From: Phragmites australis
Taxonomy: Eukaryota; Streptophyta; Magnoliopsida; Poales; Poaceae
Direction of reading: 5' to 3'
Length of the DNA stretch: 64,000 bases
Assembly (NCBI RefSeq): GCF_958298935.1
Contig: NC_084927.1
Location: 29,214,001 to 29,278,000, forward strand
Shown here: positions 44,619 through 62,775 of the stretch, piece after piece
How the letters are laid out: each line of letters begins with the position of its first letter
How positions within the stretch are numbered: the stretch's first letter is position 1
Position numbers and translations under genes: made by a program
The notes under the pieces: generated by a model
Database searches by the model: none
Seen by the model: the letters and a program-made list of their open reading frames with translations, nothing else
Told to the model about the DNA's origin: nothing

Positions 44619-47389
44619 CTACAATACGCTGTATATTTGCATCAACAGCGGGTGATCTCTCTTAATCTCGTCCACGAAAGACCTGACGTTCCTGTCCGCC
44701 GAGCGCCTCGCCTCCGCCGTCACGACTTTCCCACGCAACGCAGTGACCTTCTCCTGCAGGCGCCTCCCCTCGTCGCCTTCCATGATCTTCCCGATGCAGC
44801 CCTTCACGTCGTCCCTTCTCATGCTGCCGAGCTTGAGCCCGATCTTCCACAGGCCGGTGATGTACGCGCAGTTGATGAACTGGTCCCCGGACACGGGGTA
44901 GCACAGCAGCCGCACCCCGTGCTGTATGGCCTCGACGGTGGAGTTCCAGCCGCAGTGCGTGAGGTAGCACCCGACGGCGCCGTGCCTGAGCACGTCCTCC
45001 TGCGGCGCCCAGTCCACCACCTTGCCGCGCCCGGTGGCGGCGGCGCGCTCGGCGAACCCGTTGGGGAGGCCGGCGCGCCACGAGGGGTCCCTCTTGAGCG
45101 CCCACAGGAACGGGCGGCCCGTGGCCTCCAGCCCCAGCGCCAGTTCGCGGATCTTGTCGGGACCGATCGGCCCGACCCAGCTGCCGAACGAGACGTACAC
45201 CACCGACCCGGCGCGCTGCGCGTCCAGCCACCCGATGCAGGTCGAGTCCGCGCGCCACATGCTGGGGTTCTTGCTGCACGGTTGCTGCTGTTTCGTGAAC
45301 TCGGCGCTGCTGATGCCGGGTAGCAACGCCGGTCCTACCGGGAGGATCTGCGGGCCCTGCCGTGCGGGGCGCTGCACGTCCTCGTCGGCCGCGGCGGCAC
45401 ACCCAGCCTCGCCCGGGAAGGAGTTGACGAGGACCCACCGGAAGCTCCTCGAGCGGTGCAAGGTCTGGAGCCAGAAGGCGAACCTCGATTTCTGGGTGGC
45501 ATTGTCGCCGACGAGCCACGGCAGCTCCTTGGTGCGCAGCTCCACCTGTGCCGGCAGAATCTGGAGCCCTCGGATCATCTGGTCCTCCATGTCGTATTGA
45601 TTCGACGAGATAGGTGTACCTTCACGACAGAAACCAGCAGTTCGTTCAGGGAAACATTACGCGGCAAGTGCATATATAATTAATAGCAGTAGAAGATTAT
45701 TCCTCCAAGGTTCTATGTACGTAGCAAAGTACATGTCCGTATATGCAACTCACTCGATGGTGGATTCGTGATGATGCTATGACTCGCGCGTGTCGACACG
45801 GCACGCACTAGACCAGGCTCTCGGACGACGCAGGCACCGACACGTACGAAGGGCTATCCATCACCCGACGTGGTGACTGGGGATGCTTCACCATGCAAGC
45901 CAGCCACCAGCTAGCTCCATTCCATCGACCGATAGAGTTGCCAGTCGCCGTCACATCGCTGTACGTGTTTACTGCTGGACCAATCGCCCGGGGAGGACAA
46001 GCCATCTTGTCGTCTTCCGCCCAGTTGCCAAGTGCTGAAGTGCACATCCCGTGCCATTATAGGAAGATTATCCAGAACTCCCCATTTAACGAAAAAGATA
46101 CAGCTCATTTTAACTAGTTTCTTTCGGCGAGCACATGGCCACCAAGCACCAGCAAAGAAAAATGCTCGAAAAGGGGCGTGAAGATTTCTGTATTTGGCTT
46201 CTTTTTTATAACACGAACTCAGGCCCTAGTTATTCTTTATTATCTACCCCGGATCAATGTGCAGATGTATTGCATATCTTGCCACGTCATACTGAAACTG
46301 GCTTTTGGAGGGGGGGGGGGGGGGGAAACATCATGGAGGAACTGGAAGTGGAAAGGAAGGAACATATCACGTGTCGACTGCCGATGGAGATGAAGTCAAC
46401 TTTGCGAGATGCGAGATGATCCTGCTGGGCCGAAACCGAGCTGAAAATGCACGACGAGGTGCAGCTAAAAAATAGTGGGAAAAAAAATGTGGAGCTGGCC
46501 CAGCCGCGGCAGATGGATCGGATCCAGAGCATTAGGATAGTACTAGTTTGTTGGGTATGACTTGAGAGGGACCAAAATAAGCGATGCATGAGAGGAAGCT
46601 ATCGCATGACGCATCGCACACTGCCTGGAGCGTGGAGCCTATGATTTAGGATCATGCCTCCCCGCACTATCCAAAAGAATCTCGAACATCGTATTACTAA
46701 CAGTTGTTGCAGCGCGCGGAATGCATGCATGTAACCCTATTGGCTGCCATGCCAAGCATATGGACTACAAGGAGCATATTATTATTGGTTTTTGGTTTCA
46801 TCGAGCGCAAGGTCAACTCTGGCATGTTGCATGTCCGGTGCAACGACTCGGAACAAGGGAGCTGTAAGCGCGCGTGTGCGAATGCGATAACATAATTCAT
46901 ACCAGATTCGGAGATGAGCCCCTTCTCGATGAGCTCCGGGATGGCCGCCACGACGCGGTAGCTGGCGAGCATCGCGGGCCAGAACCCGGCGGCCGGCACG
47001 CCGCACCGCGCGGCCACGGGAACGGCCCACGAGGCCAGCACGTCGACGACGACGCAGGCGATGGGCCGGCCGCGCGTCAGCATGCGCTCCAGGTGCGCGG
47101 GCATGTGGTGCTCCATGGCGTGCGCGATGGCACCGAACCCCGGGGTATCGTCGCCAGCGCCGGCGTCCTCCGTGATGCCGCTGGGGATGGACGCGAGCGC
47201 CACGCCGCAGCCGCCGGCGTCTGCGAGACCGGCGATGCGGCGGTGGATGAAGTCCGGGACGGCGACGGTGGCCGCGACGCCGTGCGCGGCGAGGTCGCGC
47301 GCCAGGTGCAGCATGGGCGTGACGTGGCCCTGCGCCGGGAACGGCACGAGGAGCACGGTGGGCTGGATCATCACTGCATCGGCCCCCAT
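44619..47389 (-). CDS. UDP-glycosyltransferase (family 1, UGT83A1-like)
   Basis: Transfers a sugar from a UDP-sugar to a small acceptor in the cytosol; the acceptor cannot be told from sequence. Exon 1 is 46903-47389 and exon 2 is 44619-45619, joined by a 1283-bp GT-AG intron, giving 495 aa. The start is the ATG at 47389; a GTG two codons upstream is ignored. Catalytic His22 lies in PFPAQGHVTP and its partner Asp116 in CVVVDVLASW. The 44-residue PSPG box (residues 366-409) runs from WAPQEDVLRHGAVGCYLTHC to PVSGDQ, with the HCGWNST core and terminal Gln typical of UDP-glucose users. Length and single intron position fit the family. The intron contains a 16-bp C-run and no transposon I could define. 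A TATA box lies at 47498-47506. Intact, with GC-rich codons. Confidence 0.93.
46310..46325 (+). repeat. 16-bp G homopolymer in the UGT intron
   Basis: Sixteen consecutive G on the plus strand (C on the transcribed-sense strand). Prone to length variation and sequencing error. Confidence 0.85.
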
Positions 47390-47497
47390 GCTCACGGACG
47401 TCGCGATAGAGGCCTGTAAATGGCTACGTCGTCCTCCGCTTGTGTTAGACCTGCGCGGTCTGGGACTCGGCGAGCTAACGAACCCATCGCGCGCGAA

Positions 47498-47506
47498 GTT
47501 TTATAG
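47498..47506 (-). promoter_or_regulatory. TATA box of the UGT gene
   Basis: CTATAAAAC on the minus strand 109 bp before the start codon. Confidence 0.7.
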
Positions 47507-47509
47507 CCG

Positions 47510-50460
47510 TCCGCGGTGGGCTTCGCCGCGCCACTGCCCCGCTGGTTCCCTCACTTACCCGTTTGCTTACCACAAGCGTAAGCGTCACCTTTTCCAGAGG
47601 AGTTTGAGGTTCGCTCGATGCGAAGGCCAGCTGGGGCACGGGTTCACATACATGCACGTCAGGCAGGGCGTCGTGCAGCACAGCGTCCGTGTCGTTCCCA
47701 GTGATTCGAAGATTGGTCGCGCGTCCCCGTAGGCCCGTAGAGCGTTCGCCGCTAGTAGCTGACAGGGATGCACTCGCGGATCAGTAGCCATAAACTAGCA
47801 GACTTTTCATGTTTCTTTTTTTCTCCTCTTCTTCTCGTTTCATGCCCAAAAATTAAAGAAGGGACTTAGAGGGGCTCCCAGGTGCGCCAGTGGATCCGCC
47901 CATGCCGGGATGGCTCTATACTGTGTGACTCCTTTTACAGCGCCTGTGGTCGAGAGCGTGATTCATGCGGTGATCACGTCTATGCCGACATGTAAATGAC
48001 TCGTTCGATTATGTGGGTGGTCAAGCCGCCAAGGTTGTTTCCTTGCGAATTCTAGCTGCAGGTTGCTCGGAACTTTGGCCTAGTTTGCTGTCATAGAATT
48101 TCTCGAGCCATCTGTTCACATCTTCACTGCAACGTATTAGGTTGTGCAAAAACACCTTAACACGCAGTGACTGAGCCACTCCAGACATGCAGTAATCATG
48201 TTTCTGTTCTGCATATGTGCGGGGCATTTCCCACGAGGCGGACATGCTAAGGAGCAAAGGCGGAGCGTTGTGGTGACCAAGTTAGTCTGTGGCTCCTCCT
48301 ACGTCCCCCTAATTTTGATCTAAACTCCGTCGCTGCTAACGAGGATCGGCGAGCTCGATGCGTCAACTTAAAATAGCGAGCCACTACGCGTGCCATCGCC
48401 CGCAGGACTGCAGTCCACAGGTGCGATCGAATTGCGTTCTTGCCAGGTGAGACGGAGCTCACCTTTTCGCTTTTGCTGGGCACGGTAAATTGCCAGATTA
48501 TGTGGTCGGAGTTCGGATGTGCTCATTTGCTCAGGCACCACTGCGTGCCGACCACCGTTGGTTGCAAAGAGTAACATCATCTGCATGCAAAATCATGTAT
48601 ATATATAGTCGCTCCTGGTGTAGGGCTGTAGGCCGTGCAGTGTAGCCATTCAAAACAGCAGATGAGAAAACATTTTTTTTTTAACAGAGTAATATATTTG
48701 TTGAGCAGGGACTTGGCGGATCGAGAAGCATAAGGATGTCAAAACACACGTGTGAACACACTGACTAGCTCCTCGATTTTCAATGAACTGAACATTACAT
48801 ATTTGTACACGTGATTGAATTCAAATTCTAACCTGAGAGTATCCGTAAGGAATATTCTGTCACGTTTCTTCAGAGCTCTGAAGTCTGAACTGTACATGTT
48901 GACGAGATGCTACCGTCGTTTTCTTGGGCGTTTTCTGTCCAAATCCGGTAATGAAACGAGGCGATATATGCTGAGAACGATTGATTATCATCGGTAGTGT
49001 TGTGGTACCAGTGACATGGCGCAAATGCACACACCAAGGACAAAAATAACAGACTGGCAGATTATTTGGCGGCGTGCTCTGTTCATGAATTCACGGGACA
49101 CTCTTTCTTGTTCACCACCAAATAGTACCTCTTAACCCGTCGTTGAAAATACTAGAAAAGTGTTTCTTTCAGAAAATAGCAGTCGGGCAGAAATGCACCT
49201 GCCCATTTTCGTCATGTCCGTTCATATGCAGTACTGGTCGCCGCTGCGCTACGATACGAAACGCTATGCCGCTACTTTTTTTCTTAAAGGAGAGCCAAAC
49301 CGACCATTTGTAGCAAGCAAACGTCCGCAAGACATCGTTGGAGCCTATGACGAATCATGAGCTGAGAGGAACTGTTGTGAAACCGGCCCCACAGGCCACA
49401 GGAGGGGAGGCCAATTCGGCCAGTAAGTCCGACGGCCGGCATGCAGGGGTGGGCCCGCCTCTCCTCAGTGTCCTATTTGATAAATATCTTATTATCAACA
49501 TACATATAATGGTACCTATCTTATTTGATACATATCTTCTATTATCAAACTTACCTCCGAAATAAGAGGCTTCCTCCACCCCTTTATATACATGTAAATA
49601 GTTTTTTCATTGTAAAAAGGAATAAAGAAGAGAGTTATATCCTATATCCCATATCATTTGCTCTTGATTAGATCTGTGATTGCGCTTTGTTTATCGAGAG
49701 ACGGATAGAGAGGTCCTAACCACTATCAACGTGAATTACAATAGGAACTACCATGTAAGTTATGTACCTTGTAGCGACATTATAGATTTCATTTAAACCA
49801 TCATTCCAAGTTAAAAAAAAAACACTAAAAGAATTGTCCTGCAAACTTTTCGACCCCTCCCTCGGCTATTCATCATATGGTAAATTTAGACTGAAACCTT
49901 CTTTCGTCTCTCCTATCTTCTATGCCACATCAACAATTTATTCAGAAAAAGGACCAACAACATATAATTAAAAATCATTTATCAGCTATTACATGCAACG
50001 CAACTAATTTTTCCTCCTCCAATTCCATGGATCCGTTTGGCGGTGGCTTTTAAAAGCACTTTTTTTGTTTTTAGATTTTGATGATGCTAGTTAGGAGTCA
50101 CAACAATACATTTTTCACTTGATTTGATAAAGATTATCCTAATAGACTAGATTCCATGGCGCAACATAGCACTGTAACCACAAGCTGACCATATGTTTTA
50201 AAATGGTTGTGTTCAAACCATAGACATTTTAAAAGTATTTGGAAACTATAGTTGAGTTGAGGGTTAAAAGTACAATTTACCATGAAGCACCAACATGAAT
50301 GACCACACAAAACAAAGGCCGAACATTTCATGCTCATCTCCCAAAGGGCCCAAACTGCTTATTGAGGCCTAAAAGATCTCCCTGAGAAAGAACCAAAAAG
50401 CCCAGCCCATCAGGAAAACAATAACAACCGCACCCCTGCAGCCCCACGCCTGCACTTAGG
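47510..50460. other. Intergenic region between the divergent UGT and ClpP genes
   Basis: Short ORFs without recognisable domains. 49470-49740 has an AT-rich stretch with CTTTATATACATG and repeated TATCTTATT(T/A) that could be a retroelement remnant. No supported gene. Confidence 0.35.
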
Positions 50461-50780
50461 GGGCTGTTTGGTAGCGCTGTTGGAGCTGAATTTGTGTAGA
50501 GTTAATGGGAATGTTATCAAACGTCTCGTTGTGAATCAATTTTATACTAAAATTAGAAGTAATCATTCTCATATTTTATACTGTAAGATGAGAAATAAAA
50601 AATCTAGTTTTTATCGATTCTTGACTGATTCTTTTTAATTTTAACATAATTTTTTCTTATAAATCACTTCCACTATTAATATACTAAATAATTTTATAAA
50701 TATTTTTATCATAAAATCTATTTTTACTGTAAAATCACTTCCATCGTCAAATCAGAAGCTTAAAAAACTCACCCAAACAT
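50461..50780. mobile_element. MITE-like element just upstream of the ClpP gene
   Basis: TGCACTTA (50452-50459) and TGCACTTG (50781-50788) flank the element as an 8-bp duplication with one mismatch. The ends carry GCTGTTTGGTAG on the left and, inverted, TGTTTGGGTGAG on the right. AT-rich interior. The 8-bp TSD would fit a hAT-type MITE. It ends only about 240 bp before the ClpP ATG. Confidence 0.5.
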
Positions 50781-51016
50781 GCACTTGGCAAACTCAAGAT
50801 TTGCTCCTCCGCCTCCGCCGTCTCACCTACAAGGCTGCCTCCCCCTCCCACCAATGGCTTCCTCCGGAACGCACCTCCCTACCCCGGCATGCGTGCCCCG
50901 GGCCCCCCTCGTCTGACTCTAACCCCCGCCTCCCCGTCTCAGGCTCACCTCGTCGCTGTCGCGCCGGGACCCAACCCAACCCCAATCCCCTAAACCCTAG
51001 CGCTGCCGCCGCCGGC

Positions 51017-51802
51017 ATGCTGCGCCGCCTCGCCGCCGTTGCCCCGCGGGCCTTCTCCTCCTCCTCCTCCCCGCACGCGCCGCCGATGGCGGCGTCGGGC
51101 TACTCCCCGCGCCGCGAGTATGGGCTGGTGCCCATGGTGATCGAGCACACCTCGCGCGGGGAGCGGGCCTACGACATATTCTCGCGCCTGCTCAAGGAGC
51201 GCATCGTCTGCATCCACGGGCCCATCACCGATGACACGGCCTCGCTCGTCGTCGCGCAGCTGCTCTTCCTTGAGTCCGAGAACCCCGCCAAGCCCGTCCA
51301 CCTCTACATCAACTCCCCCGGCGGCGTCATCACCGCGGGCCTCGCCATCTACGACACCATGCAGTACATCCGCTCCCCCGTCACCACGCTCTGCATCGGC
51401 CAGGCCGCGTCCATGGCCTCGCTCCTCCTCGCCGCTGGCGGGCGCGGAGAGAGGCGGGCGCTGCCCAACGCGCGGGTCATGATCCACCAGCCCTCGGGCG
51501 GCGCCTCGGGCCAGGCGTCCGACATCGCCATCCACGCCAAGGAGATCCTCAAGGTGCGCGACCGGCTCAACAAGATCTATGCGAAGCACACAGGGCGGGC
51601 CATCGACAGCATCGAGCAGTGCATGGAGCGGGATATGTTTATGGACCCAGAGGAGGCGCATGATTGGGGGCTCATCGACGAGGTCATCGAGCACCGCCCT
51701 GTCTCGCTTGTGGCTGATGCCGTCGGCAGTGATCTGCCGAACCTTGGTGGAGGCGGAGGTGGGGCGGATAAGGGAACGGAGGAGCCATCCCCCCCGGCCT
51801 GA
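51017..51802 (+). CDS. CLPP2: ATP-dependent Clp protease proteolytic subunit, mitochondrial type
   Basis: Serine peptidase subunit that forms the barrel of the mitochondrial ClpXP protease and degrades misfolded or unassembled proteins. 261 aa in one coding exon; the start is the ATG at 51017, and the upstream open frame (from 50801) begins with TTG and is 5' UTR. Residues 1-25 are rich in Arg, Ala and Ser without acids, as in a mitochondrial presequence. The catalytic triad is complete: Ser132 ([10 protein letters not shown]), His157 (VMIHQPSGG) and Asp206 (MERDMFM). Other ClpP signatures are YINSPGG (97-103) and GLIDEVI (218-224). The C terminus has a Gly-rich extension beyond the bacterial end. 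GC content is very high. The sequence AAG-GTGCG just after the stop and a TTTCAG near 53840 could bound a 3' UTR intron. The large minus-strand ORF across it is an artefact. Confidence 0.95.
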   Translation: MLRRLAAVAPRAFSSSSSPHAPPMAASGYSPRREYGLVPMVIEHTSRGERAYDIFSRLLKERIVCIHGPITDDTASLVVAQLLFLESENPAKPVHLYINSPGGVITAGLAIYDTMQYIRSPVTTLCIGQAASMASLLLAAGGRGERRALPNARVMIHQPSGGASGQASDIAIHAKEILKVRDRLNKIYAKHTGRAIDSIEQCMERDMFMDPEEAHDWGLIDEVIEHRPVSLVADAVGSDLPNLGGGGGGADKGTEEPSPPA

Positions 51803-54406
51803 TGGATGGTCACAAGGTGCGATCTTCTTTGCGTTCATGTAGCCTTGTTGTTGGATTTAAGGTTTAATTCTTACATGAGGTTAATAACTTATCATTCTAG
51901 CTGCTGGGGCTTATTCTCTGGCTGGATTGTTGTTTTGCTACTTGAATTGATCTGTTGCTGATAATGAATGCAATCTGGTTTTAGTCCTGATCCGTGGTTT
52001 TGTTAAAGACTAGTTGAATGCCCATATGTTGCGACATGAGCTGAAAATTTGCACAGTGGGGAGCAGGAGCTGGTGTGGTGGCCGGGCGGGGTAGCCCTAA
52101 CCCTAACCACCGCCTGGCCCTCCTTTTATCCCGCGCACCCCCTCCCCGCTTGGGCCATGGGCCGCAAAGGCCTTAGCCCAGGTTGCTTCAGCTCGGGCAG
52201 GACGTGGAGGCAGAACACAGAGGGTGTAGGAAGGCTTCAGGAACCACTTCGTATTTTTTAAGTAGAAGAGACTTATTAGTGTTTGTCTGAAATCAATCTG
52301 TCCTGTTTAAAGGATCAAAAATCACATCCTCATTTTGTATTGGGGCTTACCATTGCACGAATTCTGAATTGCTTATATCATTGTATACTGTCTTTTGTAC
52401 TGTTAGTTGTGTTGTGACTATTAGCTTTATGTGATGTTATTGTACGAAGTAAGTTTGACAGTTCTTCAATGCTGTGCCATCGGCTCAAAGGCAGTTTTGT
52501 CTAATGAGAATTGAGTGAGGCTTTCAGTTTATTTCTTTCGTTGGCATATTAGGATACTCAATTTTCTATATCAGAAATTGGAAGGTTAAAATGATACGTG
52601 CCATTAGTCAATAATATTCATCCTTTTAACCATATCTCTTATGCATGAATATTTCTAGTATTGTCCTCATGATATACTAATACACATGAAACTGAGCCTA
52701 GTCATGCTATGTGGACTAAATGGTTAAACCACTGAATGTTCGGATAAACTGGAAATGCAGGCTGATCCCCATATTTCTGAACTCTGAGTATGGCTTCTCT
52801 GTTGAAGCCTACAAAGCTTGTAGCAGTATAACAGGTTGTGACAGTTTTGGGATCATTAGGAGCTTTCAAGGACCTAACTCTTATAGCTAACACCACAAAT
52901 AACTGAACATTCTGAGACGCTGACAACAATATGTGTTTCATTTAGAGCTTACTAGGGCTTAGATTCGGTCAAATAATTTGGTGCATCTGATGTTAATAGG
53001 AAGGACAAAGAGCTTATCTCCACTCTCCAGAGCTGACTTAAAAGGTAACATCTGGCTCATTTATGGCTTGATGGCCAATGGCCTACATTTTAAGCCACCG
53101 TACCATGAAGTATGCACAGTTATTTTGTCTTTTCAAGAGCTCCAAAGGAGTTGAAGATTGAAAACGATTTCTCTTGCCTGATTCATGTTACTACAACTAT
53201 TATTAGCTCTTTTGTCAATTAGCTTGTGTAAACTTATCTGGATGACACATGGACACCACACCCTTTTAAATCAATATCTACTACTAGTTGGTTATATATC
53301 ATAAACCCCTTGCCGTCATATTTGCTTTTGGTTGTGCAAGAAACAGATTACATTCTGTTTGACATGTAGAATAGTAAAACTAAAATCTGTGTAAATCACC
53401 AACTCTATGTGCAGGAATATTGAGCACCCAACTAGATGTTCAATTTGGCCAAGAATTTATACTATAGAGTTCCAAATTATGTGAGCTTGATCCTGGTCTG
53501 GTCCTGTGAACTGGAGATTTTATGGTATCAACAGTATTTTCCTGTCAATAAAACACAAAAGTGAGTTCATGAACATTGATAGGTAGCTTTCTATAGTTTA
53601 AATCTGCCATTTCTGATTCCTCTTTGTGCGCCAGAGCTATATTACTGCCTCACTGCTTGGTTCTTATAATAGTTCTTTTTTCGAGTAGTTGTTCTTATGA
53701 CAGTTGGGAGCACTTAATCTTATATGATCCTTCTTATGTTTTAGCCTCCCATGCTTGACTTTTGGAGTCTGGTACTTGTTTGATGTGTGATCTTGATCAC
53801 AGCCGAGAATTTGACCACATCATTTCTTTGTTTTGTTTCAGATGGAGCAGTTTTCTGCACTCCGTTCTCTGTCGATGATGTGACATTTGTAGCATGTGTT
53901 CAGCTACTTCATTTAGCAGTTTAGCACCCTTCAAAGAAGAGTTTTTGTTGACAGTTAGCTCACCTTACTCTTTCTGAAATGACTATGGGCTTTAGATGCT
54001 GTTTCCATTGATAGTTTGTCACTCGTTGAGGGCGTGATTGTTTCATGTGATTTTCAGAAAACGGTGACTTGTAACTTCTGAGGCTCTAGTCGCAGTGAGC
54101 CGCCAGAGTAGAAAATCACCAGGAGGTGGCTACTGCGTATCGAAACCACAGCGAAACGCCTATGAAATTCATATTCCTTGTTCCCGTTCTCTAGTCCTCT
54201 TGGTGGCGGATTTTGTCTGCACAGCAAGCTTGCAGGAAATGTGCTCAGCTAGATGGATTCCCATTTTGTCAGTACAAGTTACAGTGGTACATTCACATAA
54301 CGCCATTGCAATCGCATTACCCAGTCAAACCCTAGCTTGTAGCTAAGCATAACGATCTACTACTACTTCAGCAGCAGACGCAGCGAGGAGCAGCAGCGAT
54401 AGCTGG
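51803..54406. other. ClpP 3' region and convergent intergenic DNA
   Basis: No further coding sequence recognised. May include a long 3' UTR intron of the ClpP gene ending near 53840. A GC-rich patch with CCCTAACCCTAACC lies at 52092-52105. Confidence 0.4.
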
Positions 54407-59923
<5,517 letters not shown>

Positions 59924-60081
59924 GGTCCTTTCTATGTGTGCGTCGTAGACTCGTAGTGTGCTCTGCTCGGGGCGTCGGTCGGTTGGTGGTCTTGACTCTG
60001 CGCTTTTGAGGGGGCGTGGTGAAATGGAGAGGGAAGGGCGGTTTAAAAACAGAGGGGAATAAAGTGGACGAGAAGGGGTTA

Positions 60082-60295
60082 GAGCACCTACATCCATAGA
60101 TATGGGTACTAGAACTGAATGCGTAGCATCAGTGCTAATATTTGTTATTAGTGCTAATTTTATTTTAGTAACAAAATTAATATTTTAAATCGCATGAGCG
60201 CCTCTAAAGGAATGCTAAGGGATTAAATAAAAATTGCTAAAAGAGATATTATGCTAGATATCACCTAACTCAATAGGTAACATATGGATGTGCTC
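60082..60295. mobile_element. Tourist-like MITE (214 bp, TSD TTA) in the SCPL promoter
   Basis: Left GAGCACCTACATCCATA and inverse right GAGCACATCCATATG, with TTA at 60079-60081 and 60296-60298. It starts about 160 bp upstream of the SCPL start codon, so it probably sits in or next to the promoter. Confidence 0.78.
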
Positions 60296-60548
60296 TTAGT
60301 TGCATTTATTTCATTTAGTAGGGTGGTTTAAAAATAAGTTTGCCAACTGTCGCATAGTTATGCAGTTACGCTAGTACCTTCTTGATTTTTGGGGTGACAT
60401 TCATAGTTAGATCTCTACAAATTGATTCGTGACCGATGGCAAAAATTTAAAAATAGATAATATATCAGATGTATTTAAAAAATAGATAATATGATGTTGT
60501 ATTTATAAATGTAGCAAGTGTATTTGACGTGTGGTATATTGAAATCAA

Positions 60549-60696
60549 GTTTTCGGCACACGGTGTGCCGAAAACATATAGGATAAATAGTATCAGGTAT
60601 ACGGTGTGCTAAATATGTCTAGATACCCTATATTCGACACATGTTGTGTCGAATACAGGCAACAATGTCATATTTAGCACACCATATGCCGAAAAC
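60549..60696. repeat. Nested palindromes with TTCGGCACAC motifs
   Basis: 60549-60575 is a perfect 27-bp palindrome (13 + 1 + 13) built on TTTTCGGCACAC. 60596-60617 and 60669-60690 form 22-bp inverted arms with two mismatches around a loop that itself contains a 25-bp dyad (60631-60655, TATTCGACAC and inverse). The outer right arm again ends GCCGAAAAC. Confidence 0.85.
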
Positions 60697-62640
60697 GAGC
60701 TGTTTGCCGTCTTCTCTGTCAGCCGGTTCCCTCCCGTGTTGAGTGCATCATGCTTCTGTCAGCCGGCTCCCTATGCCATAATTCAGTGGAAGCACAACAA
60801 AATCATATCGATCCACCGGCCTGCAATAATGAAGATGCATGCATGCAGGATTATTATAACTGCATCGCGTTGTGATCGTGCCTTGGCCAAAGTTGATGTC
60901 AAAGAAGAAAAAGATTGCAAGAGATTGCTTAAGCCACAAACAATACCATCACACACAATGCATAGCTGTTGAATACCTCGATCATCTCAAGATGGTGGTG
61001 AAAGTGGCGACACAAATTAGCAGAAGAATACGGATTGTGCCAGTCAATGCTATCAAGATAAGATGGTTGTCGTCTTCGAGGTGGTGATAAGAAGTTATAA
61101 GGATGGGTACAAGTAAATTCACCATCATCTTCACGGTCATCAGTATCCTCCAGAGATGGAGGCCTCGGAGGGAGGGGTCGTTGTGGTATGAAATTATTGT
61201 CGTCGTTATCGTCTTGAGCTATCACGGTAGGAGCACATTTTATTCCTTGTTGGTTATATGCCATCTTGATGTGATGTGTGAACGTTCTCTTGCAGTGTTT
61301 CTTGAACCTTATCTTGTATTGCTGCTAGAACGTCGAGACATTGGTGGTATGAAATCAGGATCATAATTGTCCTCGTCATTCTGGTTGAATAGTAGAGGGC
61401 GCCCATGTACCCCTTAGGTTCGTTGATCTTTGTCGTCTTCTACCTGAATCAGGTATCATACTCCTACCGAATAGCATATACATCATCAGGAAGTTTGGGA
61501 TGTCTTTGGTGATCAACTCTGCGTCTTTCGAGAACGTCTAACGCAAAAGAGGAGAATTCGAATCAATGGAAAAAAAAAGCTTAGAAAGACTACCATGAGC
61601 CATGATAATCATTTCAAACTTCATAGTTTAATAAAAAAAAATATCTGTGATGTTAGTACCATACGATATATTACAAAATAAGTAGTATTGAAAGTACATC
61701 TAACCCTTAAATGTAATAATTTAGAAGCTAATGTATCAGTGAAATTTGAGTTAGATTAATGCATTAAGTATTGGAATGATAAATTGGGCCTTTGGATGTC
61801 AAGCGGACAGTAAAATTACCCGTCAATGCACACATTGTTATGCATGTTAATTGTGGTATCAGATTAGGATGGTTCATAAATCAAAATTCATATATAAAAA
61901 ATAGAGGTGTCTCAATGTTCTCAATATGTATTATGTACAAGGTACATTTGGTGGCGAGGAACAACTTTGAATGCAATCTCTCATCTTGAAAATATATAGT
62001 CAGGATAAACTCGTGCTATTTATATTAGTATATATTTTAAAAATAATAATTGTCAAAGTGTCTTTATAAACCATGTTTATGTCGTAAATGGGACGCATGT
62101 CCCAAAACGACAAAAGAACCTTGGATGGATGACATGAAAATTAGTACTGCTAAGCTAATAAATCACCACTTGGTGATTTAGTGGTGATTTATGTAGTGCT
62201 ATACGTATAACTAATTGAGAAAATTATGTAAATACCATCGTAAAAGCATCTGAGTTGGAGAATACCATCGCAAAAATCCCGAGTTGGAAACTACCATCGC
62301 AAAAGGGCACGGGAATTGCAAAATGCTACCACCATTCAAATTGGAGGATGGCAGCTCCGTTAAGCAAGTGAAAAGACTATGTTGCTATTTGGCGCCGTTT
62401 TGTAAGGCTTTTGTAAGTTGGCTGTATTTAGGGATTTTTTACACCCCTTTCCCATCCTCCCTCTCTGCTTGTACCCTTTCAATTAACACCACACTTTATA
62501 CTTTGTACTCTAACATAAATTAAGTATGACGATCTGATAATGAAATAAATTAAGCTATTTGCAATTTAAAATTACGAAATGCGGGACACGCAAGATAGGT
62601 TCTCAAACAAAACACGCAAGACATACTCAAACAGAGTTTT
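60697..62640. other. Intergenic DNA with an unidentified acidic ORF
   Basis: The minus ORF 60929-61264 (111 codons) includes DDNDDNNFIPQRPLPPRPP and a DDREDDGEF stretch; upstream on the same strand (about 61375-61310) another frame reads DEDNYDPDFIPPMSRRS. The shared acidic-FIP pattern hints at one decayed low-complexity protein, but I cannot name it. Otherwise nothing recognised. Confidence 0.3.
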
Positions 62641-62687
62641 ACAACGACAAAATTCCCGCAGCCAGGCACATAGCTCACACAGACACA

Positions 62688-62775
62688 CACACAAATAGAC
62701 ATCAAGTTCAATACACATCCATACAAACAGATATCAAGTTCGGTACACAACCACACAAATAGACATCAAGTTCAC
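62688..62775. repeat. 32-bp tandem repeat, about 2.75 copies
   Basis: Units start CACACAAATAGACATCAAG (62688), CATACAAACAGATATCAAG (62720) and CACACAAATAGACATCAAG (62752). The MULE transposase stop codon falls inside the last unit. Confidence 0.85.

Noticed and set aside
44553..45323. 256-codon plus ORF
   Set aside because: Antisense shadow of the glycosyltransferase exon 2 in GC-rich sequence.
50801..51016. N-terminal extension of ClpP by 72 codons
   Set aside because: It would start with TTG; the first ATG at 51017 gives a normal presequence and family length.
50990..51838. 282-codon minus ORF
   Set aside because: Antisense shadow of the ClpP coding exon.
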